Position numbers and translations under genes: made by a program. A stretch of DNA of 64,000 nucleotides from an uncultured Pelagimonas sp. (lineage in GTDB: Bacteria > Pseudomonadota > Alphaproteobacteria > Rhodobacterales > Rhodobacteraceae): positions 223,856-287,855 of the forward strand of contig CANMPP010000003.1 in the NCBI GenBank assembly GCA_947499735.1. The letters run 5' to 3'. Position 1 is the first letter of the stretch; each line of letters starts with the position of its first letter. Of the stretch, positions 42,951-51,937 are shown piece after piece. The notes under the pieces were generated by a model. The model worked only from the letters and a program-made list of their open reading frames with translations. It searched no databases and was not told where the DNA came from.

Positions 42951-44376
42951 TAGATTATCCGCACCGGTAGGGGCACGCCCTGAAACCGGTATCGTGCATT
43001 TCGGTCCTGGCGCGTTCTTTCGCGCTTTTAATGCGACCTTCACCCATGAAGCAATCAAAGCGTCCGGCGGCGATTGGAGCATTTGCGCAGTTTCGCTGCG
43101 CTCGGCCCGGTTTCGCGACCAGTTAGAGCCCCAAGGCGGTGCCTTTACATCTGTCGAATTGGCGCCAGAAGGGGCCAAGTATCAGGTCATCACATCAATC
43201 CGTGATGTTCTGGTTGCGCCTGAAGATCCAGAAGCGGTGCTAACTTGTATGGTAGTTCCAGAAGCCAAGATTGTTTCGCTAACAATTACGGAAAAAGGAT
43301 ACTGCCACGAACCCTCAACCGGTGCGTTGCGTCTGGATGATCCCGACATCCAATCAGATCTGGCTGGCAACCCGCCAAAGACCGCCATTGGATTCATCGT
43401 CGAGGCATTGGCACGTCGTAAAGATGCAGGCGCGCTGCCCTTTACCGTCATGTCTTGCGACAATTTGCCGGAAAATGGGCGCTTGGCCAAAGGTGTCGTT
43501 CTGGCCTTTGCGCGGGCCAGAGATGCGGATCTGGCTGATTGGATCGAAGCCGAGGGCGCATTTCCCTGCACTATGGTGGATCGGATTACGCCAGCAACGA
43601 CAGAGGCGGATACAGAGGCTTTGCAAACATCCCAAGGGTATTATGACCCGGCCAATGTTCAGCACGAACCGTTTCGCCAATGGGTGATCGAAGATAACTT
43701 CGTTGGCGATGAACGCCCTGCTTGGGATCACGTTGGTGCGCAGATCGTGTCGGATGTGGTTGCCTTTGAACATATGAAACTGCGTTGCCTGAATGGGACT
43801 CATTCGGCATTGGCCTATTTGGGCTATCTGGGCGGATATGAAACCATTTCTGAAACAGTCGCTGATCCGGCCTATGCCCGTCTATGTGAAAAACTATGGG
43901 CGACTGAAATCGCCCCTACGGTTCCGCAGCCCGAAGGCGAAGATCTGCCAGCTTACTGTGCCGCTCTGTTGAACCGCTATCAGAACCCATCGATCAAGCA
44001 CCGCACATGGCAAATCGCTATGGATGGTTCGCAAAAATTGCCACAACGCATTTTGGGTGCCATTGCAGAAAACCTTGATGCCGGACGCCCGGTTGAAGGT
44101 CTGTCTTTGGTGGTTGCAGCATGGATGCGATATGTTGGCGGGGTTGATGAAACGGGCAAAGAAATCGATGTGCGTGATCCGCTGGAAGAACGTTTGAAAG
44201 CGGCTTTTGATAGCGGTGAAACGCCAGAGGCCAAGGTTGATGCCTTGCTGGCCATTGCCGATGTATTTGCGCCAGATTTGGCCGCGAATGCGCGTTTCTC
44301 AGAGACCGTAAAAGCCGCCTTTTCTGGTTTGATTGCGCAGGGCGCACAGGCCACGGTGGGCGCATATACCGCGTGA
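42928..44376 (+). CDS. uxuB: Fructuronate reductase (mannitol dehydrogenase family)
   Basis: A 482-residue NAD-dependent long-chain dehydrogenase. TGIVHFGPGAFFRAFNATFTHEAIKASGGDWSICAVSLR is the N-terminal nucleotide block; CDNLPENGRLAKGVVLAFA and FEHMKLRCLNGTHSALAYLGYLGG (with catalytic Lys) are family motifs. Fructuronate reduction to mannonate fits the uxaC context better than mannitol oxidation. It starts 23 bases before the kduD stop, which is a long overlap; the N-terminal residues before PADRLSAPVG may not all be translated. Confidence 0.88.
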   Translation: MEAGLPADRLSAPVGARPETGIVHFGPGAFFRAFNATFTHEAIKASGGDWSICAVSLRSARFRDQLEPQGGAFTSVELAPEGAKYQVITSIRDVLVAPEDPEAVLTCMVVPEAKIVSLTITEKGYCHEPSTGALRLDDPDIQSDLAGNPPKTAIGFIVEALARRKDAGALPFTVMSCDNLPENGRLAKGVVLAFARARDADLADWIEAEGAFPCTMVDRITPATTEADTEALQTSQGYYDPANVQHEPFRQWVIEDNFVGDERPAWDHVGAQIVSDVVAFEHMKLRCLNGTHSALAYLGYLGGYETISETVADPAYARLCEKLWATEIAPTVPQPEGEDLPAYCAALLNRYQNPSIKHRTWQIAMDGSQKLPQRILGAIAENLDAGRPVEGLSLVVAAWMRYVGGVDETGKEIDVRDPLEERLKAAFDSGETPEAKVDALLAIADVFAPDLAANARFSETVKAAFSGLIAQGAQATVGAYTA

Positions 44377-44517
44377 CCTTATCCCGCTGCCCTGACCGGG
44401 CGGCGGGTCTTTGCCGACCTGATGGGATAACATCGTCCCATTTGTGCAGGTGCCAAGTCTTGAGTTGTTCTAAACCGGTTTGCAGCGCACACTAGGCCAA
44501 AATCGCAGATAACGATT

Positions 44518-45783
44518 ATGGATAGAGGTGTAGTGATGATGTTCAGGCGCGATGTATTGGCATGTCTTGGCGCGGCCGCTTTGGCTGGGTGTTCCGGGGC
44601 GCAGGGCTCCGCCCCACGCGCAGCGGTTGCAGGACTGCCTGCGGATTTAAGACCGGTGCGCAACGCGGGATTTGACGCATGGCTGGTTGGGTTTCGCGCA
44701 CGTGCACGCGCAAAAGGCGTTTCAGAGGCGACCTTGAACTCTGGTCTGTCCGGGGCGGGTTTCTTGCCGGGCGTCGTAACCCGAGACCGCAATCAGACAG
44801 AATTCAAACGCTCGCTCGAAGACTATTTGGCGATTGTCGCGCGGGAAGAAAAAGTTGCATTTGGCCGCCAACGATATGGGCAATATCGCAGCACGTTGAA
44901 TGCGATCGAAGCCCGCTATGGCGTGCCGTCCTACATAATGGCGGGCATTTGGGGCGTTGAAAGCTATTTTGGCACGCGACGTGGCGAAATCCCTGTTATT
45001 TCAGCAACGGCCACATTGGCCTATGACGGACGTCGCGGCGCATTTTTTGAGGCGCAATTGGTGTCTGCGCTGAAGATCCTGCAAAACGGCGACACGACTT
45101 TGCCCAATCTGAAAGGCAGCTGGGCGGGTGCCATGGGGCATACGCAATTCATACCCACAACCTTTGATTTGTTTGCGGTTGATTTCAACGGGGATGGTCG
45201 GCGCGATATGTGGTCTGAAGATCCAACAGATTCACTGGCATCTGTCGCAAATCACTTTGCCAAATCCGGCTGGCGACGCGGCGAGCCATGGGGTTATGAA
45301 GTCGCTTTGCCTTCGAATTTCAACACGTCAACTGCGGGAAGAGGCAAATATCGCAGCCTGTCCAGCTGGTCGGGCTTGGGTGTTCGAAAACCCGGCGGAG
45401 GGGCTTTGACAGGACCTAGCACTGCAGCGCTGTTAGCACCTGCAGGCGCGGGCGGGCCCGGTTTCTTGGTGTTTCGGAATTTTGGTGTGTTCTTGCGATA
45501 CAACCAATCGGAAAACTACGCGATTGGCGTGGGCTATATGTCTGATCGATTGCGTGGTGCTGGCCCTTTGAAAGGGACCTTTGGGCCGGATCGATATGGG
45601 TTGACGCAGGCCGATCGAAAAGAGCTACAAACGCGCCTAAACCAAGCCGGATTTGACGTTGGAACACCGGATGGTGTGTTTGGGGCAAAAACCGAAGCTG
45701 CTATTTCTGCCTATCAGGCGGCCAATGGTTTGGCTGTGACAGGTGTCGCGTCTCAGGCATTGCTTTCGGCGCTTCGTCGGTAA
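44518..45783 (+). CDS. MltB-family lytic murein transglycosylase with peptidoglycan-binding domain
   Basis: A 421-residue lipoprotein (MFRRDVLACLGAAALAGCSG, lipobox LAGC) that cleaves peptidoglycan glycan strands to anhydro-muropeptides. The catalytic Glu lies in MAGIWGVESYFGTRRGEIPVISATATLAYDGRR; GSWAGAMGHTQFIPTTFDLFAVDFNGDGRRDMW follows. The C-terminal 60 residues form a PG_binding_1 domain (LQTRLNQAGFDVGTPDGVFGAKTEAAISAYQAANG). Start at 44518 or the ATG at 44536. Probably inner leaflet of the outer membrane. Confidence 0.92.
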   Translation: MDRGVVMMFRRDVLACLGAAALAGCSGAQGSAPRAAVAGLPADLRPVRNAGFDAWLVGFRARARAKGVSEATLNSGLSGAGFLPGVVTRDRNQTEFKRSLEDYLAIVAREEKVAFGRQRYGQYRSTLNAIEARYGVPSYIMAGIWGVESYFGTRRGEIPVISATATLAYDGRRGAFFEAQLVSALKILQNGDTTLPNLKGSWAGAMGHTQFIPTTFDLFAVDFNGDGRRDMWSEDPTDSLASVANHFAKSGWRRGEPWGYEVALPSNFNTSTAGRGKYRSLSSWSGLGVRKPGGGALTGPSTAALLAPAGAGGPGFLVFRNFGVFLRYNQSENYAIGVGYMSDRLRGAGPLKGTFGPDRYGLTQADRKELQTRLNQAGFDVGTPDGVFGAKTEAAISAYQAANGLAVTGVASQALLSALRR

Positions 45784-45792
45784 AAGTTGTAT

Positions 45793-45826
45793 CCCGAACG
45801 CCGCCCCAATTGAGGCGGCGTTCGGG
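45793..45826. terminator. Bidirectional terminator between mltB-like gene and kpsE
   Basis: A 13-bp perfect stem CCCGAACGCCGCC / GGCGGCGTTCGGG with eight-base loop between converging genes; little T tract. Confidence 0.7.
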
Positions 45827-45835
45827 TATTCGGTG

Positions 45836-47524
45836 TTAACTGGCGATCTGTTCTCGCAGGACCGACGAGGTCAGCGAAACCATCAGGTAAATTCCGGCAA
45901 AAACCAAAAGAGAAAGAAGCGTATTTTCAAATTTACGCGGATGAGACGGGTCCTCGGACGCCACAGGGCGTACACCTTCTTCCAGATAACGCGCCTGACT
46001 TTCGGCATCGCGCTGGGCTGTGCCGAGACGCGATAATGCCTCTTGCAGCATCAGATCACGCGTGGCGAGATCAGCCTTGGCCATTTCGATGCGCAGCGAT
46101 TTTTCGATCAGAGAATTTTCACCGGTCGATGCCTCTAGCATATCGGCATTAAGCGAGGTCAATAAACGCTCTAAACGAACCACATCCGCTTGTGTCGCTG
46201 TAACCCGGGCCTGATTTGGGCGGGCGTTTTCTAACAGGGCCTCGAGTTGAAGTTGTTTTTCCTGCAATTCGAATTCGCGTTGCGAGATTTGAGCGCGCAG
46301 CGTAGCCAGCTTTTCGGTTGGATCAGCGATATTTGCTTCTTGCTGCAATCGTAGCAAATCCTGCTGGGCCTCGCGGCGGGCCGTATCCGCTTTGGTCAGT
46401 CCTGCCTCGGCATCTGCCACGGTAGAGGTGCGTTTGCGCAAAGATAGATTGTCGACTTGCTCTTCGGCATACCGGATGAGGGCCAGGTTGAATTGCTGCG
46501 CGACAAGAGGATCTGGTGCAATGACTTCCAGTTTTACGACACCATCGGTTGGATCATAAGAAATGATGACATGACGTTTGTAGGTTTTGTAAGCTTCCTC
46601 AATGGATGCATCTTCTGACAATCGTTGTATTGGATCTATCCAATCCTGAGTGAATTGTGCCCGGAACCCTTCGTCTTCATCCAAGCGTAGCATCGCCTCT
46701 TTTGATTGAAGGAATTCCTGAACGACAATTGAATCCTGCTGCGTGGCAAGTGGCGTACTGGCACCGAAAAGGGAAGGAGTGGCCGTGCCACCATCACCTT
46801 TTTGAATAACAAGGCTGGATTTCGTCGAATACATTGGCGTGGCAATGCTGTAAAAATAGAAACCGCAAATCAAAGCTGGTAATAGGATGAAAATGGCCAT
46901 CCGCAGCATGAGCAGCAGGCCCTTTTTCCGACGCCGCTTTGCCAATTCCCGTTGAATTTGGGATACTTCAAAAGCGCGACGCTCGGCTGGGCTGACGGTT
47001 TCGGTCGACGGCAATTTAGGCGCGTTGCCTTCACCTCTGATCGGGGATGGAATGCCGGTTGTCTCACCCTCGGTTGGAACAACCAGTTCCAACATGCTGG
47101 ACCTTTGAAACGGATCAATCCCTTTGGCGCGCAATAAACGGACGGCTTCGAAATCTGAGGTCGCAGGCAGTTTGTGTTTTACGGCCAACCGCCGGGCCAT
47201 ACGCAATTGACGTCCTGTCAGCCCTTCGCGGCGGATGGCGTCGGTTTCTTCTTCGATCGCCGTCTTAGCAGATGGGCGGTCGTTGCTGGGCATATCGTCC
47301 AGCGCTTTGCCACGTTTGGCTTTCTTGGGTGACATGCCCTTGGTCTTTATCTTACCCAGCGCTGCCGCAGTGGAGTCACCGGGTTCTTGCATAATTTGTT
47401 TTTCAGACGCCGCGGAACTGGCATCTTGCGTTGCATCCACAGTTTGTTCAAATTCCGGTTGTCCGGGTTCGTCTGCCAAGGGGCGGCGCAGGCGGTATTT
47501 TCTAGCTTTGGGTTTCGTAGTCAT
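45836..47524 (-). CDS. Capsule polysaccharide export inner-membrane protein (KpsE/CtrB/Wzz-like)
   Basis: A 562-residue polysaccharide co-polymerase-like protein. It has a long cytoplasmic N-terminus (about 215 residues, Lys/Arg-rich), one helix LLLMLRMAIFILLPALICGFYFYSIA, a large periplasmic coiled-coil part (TSTVADAEAGLTKADTARREAQQDLLRLQQEAN) and a C-terminal helix LLSLLVFAGIYLMVSLTSSVL. It links the ABC exporter to the outer-membrane channel. Its N-terminal extension is unusually long. It overlaps the kpsT end by 23 bases. Confidence 0.85.
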   Translation of the reverse strand: MTTKPKARKYRLRRPLADEPGQPEFEQTVDATQDASSAASEKQIMQEPGDSTAAALGKIKTKGMSPKKAKRGKALDDMPSNDRPSAKTAIEEETDAIRREGLTGRQLRMARRLAVKHKLPATSDFEAVRLLRAKGIDPFQRSSMLELVVPTEGETTGIPSPIRGEGNAPKLPSTETVSPAERRAFEVSQIQRELAKRRRKKGLLLMLRMAIFILLPALICGFYFYSIATPMYSTKSSLVIQKGDGGTATPSLFGASTPLATQQDSIVVQEFLQSKEAMLRLDEDEGFRAQFTQDWIDPIQRLSEDASIEEAYKTYKRHVIISYDPTDGVVKLEVIAPDPLVAQQFNLALIRYAEEQVDNLSLRKRTSTVADAEAGLTKADTARREAQQDLLRLQQEANIADPTEKLATLRAQISQREFELQEKQLQLEALLENARPNQARVTATQADVVRLERLLTSLNADMLEASTGENSLIEKSLRIEMAKADLATRDLMLQEALSRLGTAQRDAESQARYLEEGVRPVASEDPSHPRKFENTLLSLLVFAGIYLMVSLTSSVLREQIAS

Positions 47525-48161
47525 AAAGCCGTTTTGCCTCCTCTAGTGTTTCAAACATATGCAGTTTCCCATCCATCAACACAGCTGCTTTGCGTGCAAA
47601 TTTTTCAAGGACCTTGGGTTGGTGGGACACGATGATGATTGTTGTTGTTCTTAGGCGTTCGGCCAAGATCGAACCTGCCTTCTTGTTGAACTCGACGTCG
47701 TTAGAACTGGGCATGCCTTCATCGATTAGGTAGATGTCGAAATCCAATGCGATCATCAGCGAAAAAGAAAACCGCGATCTCATGCCAGAGGAATATACGC
47801 CAACGGGCTGTTCAAAGTATTCGCCTAAACCGCATAACCACCGACAATAGGCTTCGATATAGTCAGGGTCCAATCCGTAAAGGCGTGCGATATATCGCGA
47901 ATTTTCCTGTGCGGATAGCCGCGATGTGATGCCGCCCATAAAACCCAAAGGAAACGAAATTCGGCATCCACGCCGTATGTCGCCTTCATCAGGTTTTTCC
48001 AGTCCGGCCATCATTTTGATCAAGGTCGTCTTACCGGTGCCATTCGGCGCAAGGATGCCTAGGGATTCCCCCAGATCGACGCGAAAGGAAACGCGATCCA
48101 AAATCACTTTGCGACGTTCGCCCGTCCAAAAGGATTTGCTGACCATATCGAATTCAAGCAT
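47502..48161 (-). CDS. Capsule polysaccharide ABC exporter ATP-binding protein (KpsT/CtrD-like)
   Basis: A 219-residue ATPase. Walker A is LAPNGTGKTTLIKMMAG, the signature is degenerate VYSSGMRSRFSFSLMIAL, Walker B is IYLIDEGMPSSND; the HQP segment VSHQPKVLEKF supplies the H-loop. This pattern is typical of the group-2 capsule/O-antigen exporters. The matching permease (KpsM type) is not adjacent; 230 bases of non-coding DNA precede the gene. Confidence 0.85.
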   Translation of the reverse strand: MLEFDMVSKSFWTGERRKVILDRVSFRVDLGESLGILAPNGTGKTTLIKMMAGLEKPDEGDIRRGCRISFPLGFMGGITSRLSAQENSRYIARLYGLDPDYIEAYCRWLCGLGEYFEQPVGVYSSGMRSRFSFSLMIALDFDIYLIDEGMPSSNDVEFNKKAGSILAERLRTTTIIIVSHQPKVLEKFARKAAVLMDGKLHMFETLEEAKRLYDYETQS

Positions 48162-48320
48162 GGAAATTTACCGGCACTGTACTTCTCATAATATCGTATG
48201 GCCATGCTTGAAACATAAGGGGAAAACCGAATTTATTTTGACTGCACCATGGTGAATAAAAGAATAAAGACTCTAGAGGATTTTGTGAATAGGCAGATCA
48301 TTCACCTCAAATTGTATAGA

Positions 48321-48346
48321 CCGCGACTGGTTTTTACCAGCCGCGG
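48321..48346 (-). terminator. Stem-loop downstream of nhaA
   Basis: An 11-bp stem (on the minus strand CCGCGGCTGGT / ACCAGTCGCGG with one G-T pair, AAAA loop) about 47 bases after the nhaA stop; no T tract, so it may be a processing or Rho-linked structure. The rest of 48162-48392 shows nothing clear. Confidence 0.35.
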
Positions 48347-48392
48347 CCTTAAAAGGCTGAACGAACAGCATTTTTTATGGTGTATGAGCCCT

Positions 48393-49658
48393 TTAGAGGG
48401 ACACTTTTTGGACGCGGGTTATTTTGCCGGCGATGATCGCAATCCCTGCTGCGAAGAAGCTGAAGAGAGCCCCCATTTTAGCCGCGTCTTGAACAGGGCC
48501 CGCATCGAACGCAACAGAGGCAACGAAAAGCGAAACGGTAAAGCCAATCGCTGCGATGCAGCCGATGACGACAAGATCAATGATCCGCATGCCCTCTGGC
48601 AGTCCAAGTTTGAACACGCGTGCAGCAAGCCAGCCAAATAGCAAAATACCGATCGGTTTGCCGATAATCAGGCCTGCCAGAACCAACCATGTCGCTTCGC
48701 CAATCGCACTGAAGGCAACACCTGCGTTTAGGAGGCCAAAGAACAACAGAACAACTTCAACCGGCGCTTTCAAGGCGTGCTCGATTTTGTTTAGCATGTC
48801 TGTCAGGTGCTCTTCGGCACTAGCAAAGAGACCAAAAGCGCGGTCTGCATGCGGGATTGTCGGCACGATTGGTAACAGGCCAAGCGCCGGGTGCAGGCCA
48901 GAACGCATAAACCCATACCAGCTGATGCAGCCAGCGATAGCATAGGGCCAAAAAGCCAGTTTTTGACGAATGAATGTGGAATTCGGGCGATCTTGTTTGC
49001 CTCGATCCATGCGGCGTGGCAGCTCGTTAAAGAAGAAGTAGACGCCAACCGCTGCGGCCAGTGACACAAGTAACCATTCTGGGGCCAGTTCGCTTGTTGG
49101 ATATGCGACCGCGAGAATGATCAAACCAGCTGCGTCATCGGCAATGGCCAGCAGCAACAGGAACCGGATTGCTGGGTGGCCAGCACCAAATACGATACGA
49201 CCGACAAGGTAAGAAAACGCGATGTCAGTCGCGGTTGGGATCGCCCAGCCGTTTGCAACGTCTTTGTAGACATCTGTCCCCATAACCAAGGCCAAACCCA
49301 AATAAACCGAAATGGGTCCAACCATACCGCCAACAGTCGCCAGCAACGGTGTTGCCGCTTTTTTGCCGCGCAGCGAGCCGTCTTTGAGAACGATAGCTTC
49401 CCAAACCTCTTTGCCCGCAATGGCGAAAAACAGTGCCATCAGCAGATCATTGACCAAGTAGTGCAATGTAAGCGTGCGATAGGCTTCGTGGCCGTCATGG
49501 GCTGCATGCAAATGGCCAATAGGGGCGTGATCCCAAATTTTGAATTCGACAAAATGGTGATAGCTGTCGAAACTCGTATTTGCCCAAATCAATGCGGTGA
49601 CCGCACCGATTATGAGCAGTAGTGAGTTGTCTACGAGAAAGCGCGTGACACGGTACAT
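48393..49658 (-). CDS. nhaA: Na+/H+ antiporter NhaA
   Basis: A 421-residue antiporter with about twelve helices that exports sodium in exchange for protons, in keeping with a marine lifestyle. LIIGAVTALIWANTSF at the N-terminus, GMVGPISVYLGLA, AIPTATDIAFSYLVGRIVFG (the unwound TMS4 motif) and LLLLAIADDAAGLIILA (the paired Asp of TMS5) are diagnostic. It stands alone on the minus strand. The 190-base upstream gap to arsP holds its promoter presumably. Confidence 0.95.
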   Translation of the reverse strand: MYRVTRFLVDNSLLLIIGAVTALIWANTSFDSYHHFVEFKIWDHAPIGHLHAAHDGHEAYRTLTLHYLVNDLLMALFFAIAGKEVWEAIVLKDGSLRGKKAATPLLATVGGMVGPISVYLGLALVMGTDVYKDVANGWAIPTATDIAFSYLVGRIVFGAGHPAIRFLLLLAIADDAAGLIILAVAYPTSELAPEWLLVSLAAAVGVYFFFNELPRRMDRGKQDRPNSTFIRQKLAFWPYAIAGCISWYGFMRSGLHPALGLLPIVPTIPHADRAFGLFASAEEHLTDMLNKIEHALKAPVEVVLLFFGLLNAGVAFSAIGEATWLVLAGLIIGKPIGILLFGWLAARVFKLGLPEGMRIIDLVVIGCIAAIGFTVSLFVASVAFDAGPVQDAAKMGALFSFFAAGIAIIAGKITRVQKVSL

Positions 49659-49849
49659 GGATGCCCCTTGTTATATCTGTTGCTAACTAGGTCGTAATGC
49701 AGCTTCCTTACCAAAAAGTCATAGATCAACTGCGTAGACCTGGTGGACGATCCCATTTGCACGACGCGCGCCATGCAAACGAAATTTCTGTATGTTAGCT
49801 TGGTTAATGCTAGGGGTGAAGAGCTGGTTGCCGTGAAATGAGGTTTCCG

Positions 49850-50908
49850 TCAGAAAACTATGATCGAGGCGACCAAACCCCATACAAAACCCGCTATGAT
49901 TGCACCTGAAAGGGCAATTCCTAAGTAGGCCGCAAATACCCGGGGCTTGACCAGTGGCCAGACTGCCATGGCTGCTGGAATGCAGCTGACGCCGCCAGCT
50001 ATTACAAAACTCATCGCCGCACCGGGTGCCATGCCTTGATCAAGGAGGCCCGAGATAAGTTCGACAGCGGCGTATCCGTTTAGGTAGGCTGGCATACCAA
50101 CCAGAGCACCTAAGACAATCGGTCCAGGACCAGATCCACCCAGCACATTGGCGATCAGATTTGCAGGCAAATATTCGATCATCAGGGCTTCAATGACATA
50201 GGCCAAAGCCAGCCATTTCGCGAGGAAGGCAAAATTTGTCAGTGCTGTGCTTTTGAACATGTCAACGCGCTCAGGGTCTTTCCAAAAGGCCCAAACTGGT
50301 TTTGCGGAAAAAGGGGTTTTGACGCCACAGCATCCTCCGACCTGAGGTTTTTCGCGCAATGGGTTCGCAAAAACCGCAGATGTCGCAAACAGTTTCACAC
50401 CATAGCCGCCAAACATACCCAGACCAACTGCGGCAACGGCCTTAGCTATGGCGAACTCATATCCCAACGCGCCGGATGTGATGGCAAACATGGCTGGATC
50501 CATCAAAGGTGACGCCAACCAAAAAGCCATGACTGCGCTTAAAGGCGCACCAACCGCCAAAAGGGCCGCAATGAATGGGATAACTTCACAAGAGCAAAAC
50601 GGAGATAAACCACCCAGAAGGGCCGCCATGGCAATCATGCGTGTTTCTTGCCCTTGGAACGCTTTTGCCAGCAGGTTTTCTGCGCCGGTTGCCTTTAGAT
50701 ACGCAATCGCCAAAACGGCAAATAGAATAAATGGCAATGTGTTGAAAAAGGCGCGGACGGCAAAATTCACGGTCGACGGAAATTGTGGCCAATCCAGCAC
50801 TGCGACGGCGGCGAGGATGAGCGCGATAGCGATCCAAACTTTGTCGAGTTTTTGGATTGGGAACCTGGATTTTGGGGTGGAGAGTTCAGCCATCTTTTTG
50901 ACACTCAT
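49850..50908 (-). CDS. Permease of the ArsP/DUF318 family
   Basis: A 352-residue membrane protein with about eight to ten helices. The motif GGLSPFCSCEVIPFIAALLAVGAPLSAVMAFWLASPLMDPAMF, with the CSC, is the hallmark of ArsP-type permeases, which expel trivalent organoarsenicals in characterised cases; VGGCCGVKTPF is a cysteine pair in the central loop. The frame extends to 50983, but MSVKKMAEL at 50908 or MAELSTPK at 50893 is more likely. It overlaps the end of the ArsR regulator gene, showing an operon. Confidence 0.85.
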   Translation of the reverse strand: MSVKKMAELSTPKSRFPIQKLDKVWIAIALILAAVAVLDWPQFPSTVNFAVRAFFNTLPFILFAVLAIAYLKATGAENLLAKAFQGQETRMIAMAALLGGLSPFCSCEVIPFIAALLAVGAPLSAVMAFWLASPLMDPAMFAITSGALGYEFAIAKAVAAVGLGMFGGYGVKLFATSAVFANPLREKPQVGGCCGVKTPFSAKPVWAFWKDPERVDMFKSTALTNFAFLAKWLALAYVIEALMIEYLPANLIANVLGGSGPGPIVLGALVGMPAYLNGYAAVELISGLLDQGMAPGAAMSFVIAGGVSCIPAAMAVWPLVKPRVFAAYLGIALSGAIIAGFVWGLVASIIVF

Positions 50909-51230
50909 GGTTTGTATCGACGCAACAATTGCGTAGAAGAAAATGGGAAAGCTTTTGGACTTCTTCATAAGCCACAGCGACACAGATCAAATTGCGACCC
51001 TGTCGCGTCTGTGTAACCAGACCAGCATGAGACAAGATCTTTAAATGATGCGTCAGCGTTGAACCGGTCACACCTGAACGTTCACCAAGCGCGCCCATAC
51101 TCAATCCATCATCACCAGCACGAACCAGCGTTTGTAAGACGCCTAATCGTTGCTCTGATCCTAATGCGGCAAATTTCGAGGCAGCCACCTCTGGTGGCAT
51201 TGGGTTATCTGTGTGCGAATCTATTTTCAT
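50886..51230 (-). CDS. ArsR family metalloregulator
   Basis: A 114-residue winged-helix repressor: KFAALGSEQRLGVLQTLVRAGDDGLSMGALGERSGVTGSTLTHHLKILSHAGLVTQTRQGRNLICVAVAYEEVQKLSHFLLRNCCVD. The C-terminal CC pair plus C-terminal Cys (HECQKDG) may sense As(III) or similar. It precedes the ArsP-like permease and probably represses it. The start at 51230 (MKIDSHT) is used; a TTG upstream would give a longer N-terminus. AT-rich near-palindromes with TCGAA and ATATTT at 51231-51290 are candidate operators. Confidence 0.85.
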   Translation of the reverse strand: MKIDSHTDNPMPPEVAASKFAALGSEQRLGVLQTLVRAGDDGLSMGALGERSGVTGSTLTHHLKILSHAGLVTQTRQGRNLICVAVAYEEVQKLSHFLLRNCCVDTNHECQKDG

Positions 51231-51343
51231 ATTTCTAGATATATCGAATAGATGTGTGTTCGCCAAGAAATATTTCGAAAAATGTTGAAATGTTCATGTA
51301 AACAATTACTTGCGTGCGATGGCCGTTTCCTCAAAATTATGTC

Positions 51344-51937
51344 ATGACCAATTTGGACCAAATTCGATCAGACCTGACGGCTTGCCGTTTGTGCCAAGAC
51401 CGATTTTCAGCGACACAAACCGCCCATAGCCCGAGACCTGTCATTTGGTTCAAATCTGGTGCGCGCATTTTGATTGCGGGGCAGGCGCCAGGATTGAGGG
51501 TTCATAAATCGGGAATACCTTTTGATGATCCGTCTGGTGATCGCCTGCGGGATTGGCTGGGGCTGGATCACGCAACATTTTATGACCAAAGCAAACTGGC
51601 CATTGTTCCAATGGCATTCTGCTTTCCTGGCTATGATGAAAAGAAAGCGGATTTGCCGCCTCCGGCACGCTGTCGCCAAACGTGGCATGATCAGGTGTTT
51701 GATGCCCTAGGGGATGTGCGTCTTCGCATCATTATAGGCGGCTATGCACATCGCTATCATTTGGGTGCCAAAACAGGAGTGACCGACACTGTGCGCGGGT
51801 GGAGAGACCACCTTCCGCACGCTTTACCCTTGCCACATCCGTCTTGGCGCAATACCGGATGGTTAAAGCGCAATCCGTGGTTCCAAGAGGAATTGCTACC
51901 GGTTTTGCAAAGTAAAGTACAAGAGGCCCTTAAATGA
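51344..51937 (+). CDS. Uracil-DNA glycosylase family protein
   Basis: A 197-residue protein of the UDG superfamily: ARILIAGQAPGLRVHKSGIPFDDPSGDRLRDWLGLDHATFYDQ resembles the motif-1 region GxAPG; LPHPSWRNTGWLKRNPWF is the motif-2 region (HPS). CRLCQDRF near the N-terminus resembles the iron-sulfur Cys start, but the full four-Cys set was not confirmed. Likely a DNA repair enzyme. Start at MTNLDQIRSD; the upstream ATG at 51314 adds ten residues. It overlaps the SseB gene by four bases. Confidence 0.85.
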   Translation: MTNLDQIRSDLTACRLCQDRFSATQTAHSPRPVIWFKSGARILIAGQAPGLRVHKSGIPFDDPSGDRLRDWLGLDHATFYDQSKLAIVPMAFCFPGYDEKKADLPPPARCRQTWHDQVFDALGDVRLRIIIGGYAHRYHLGAKTGVTDTVRGWRDHLPHALPLPHPSWRNTGWLKRNPWFQEELLPVLQSKVQEALK

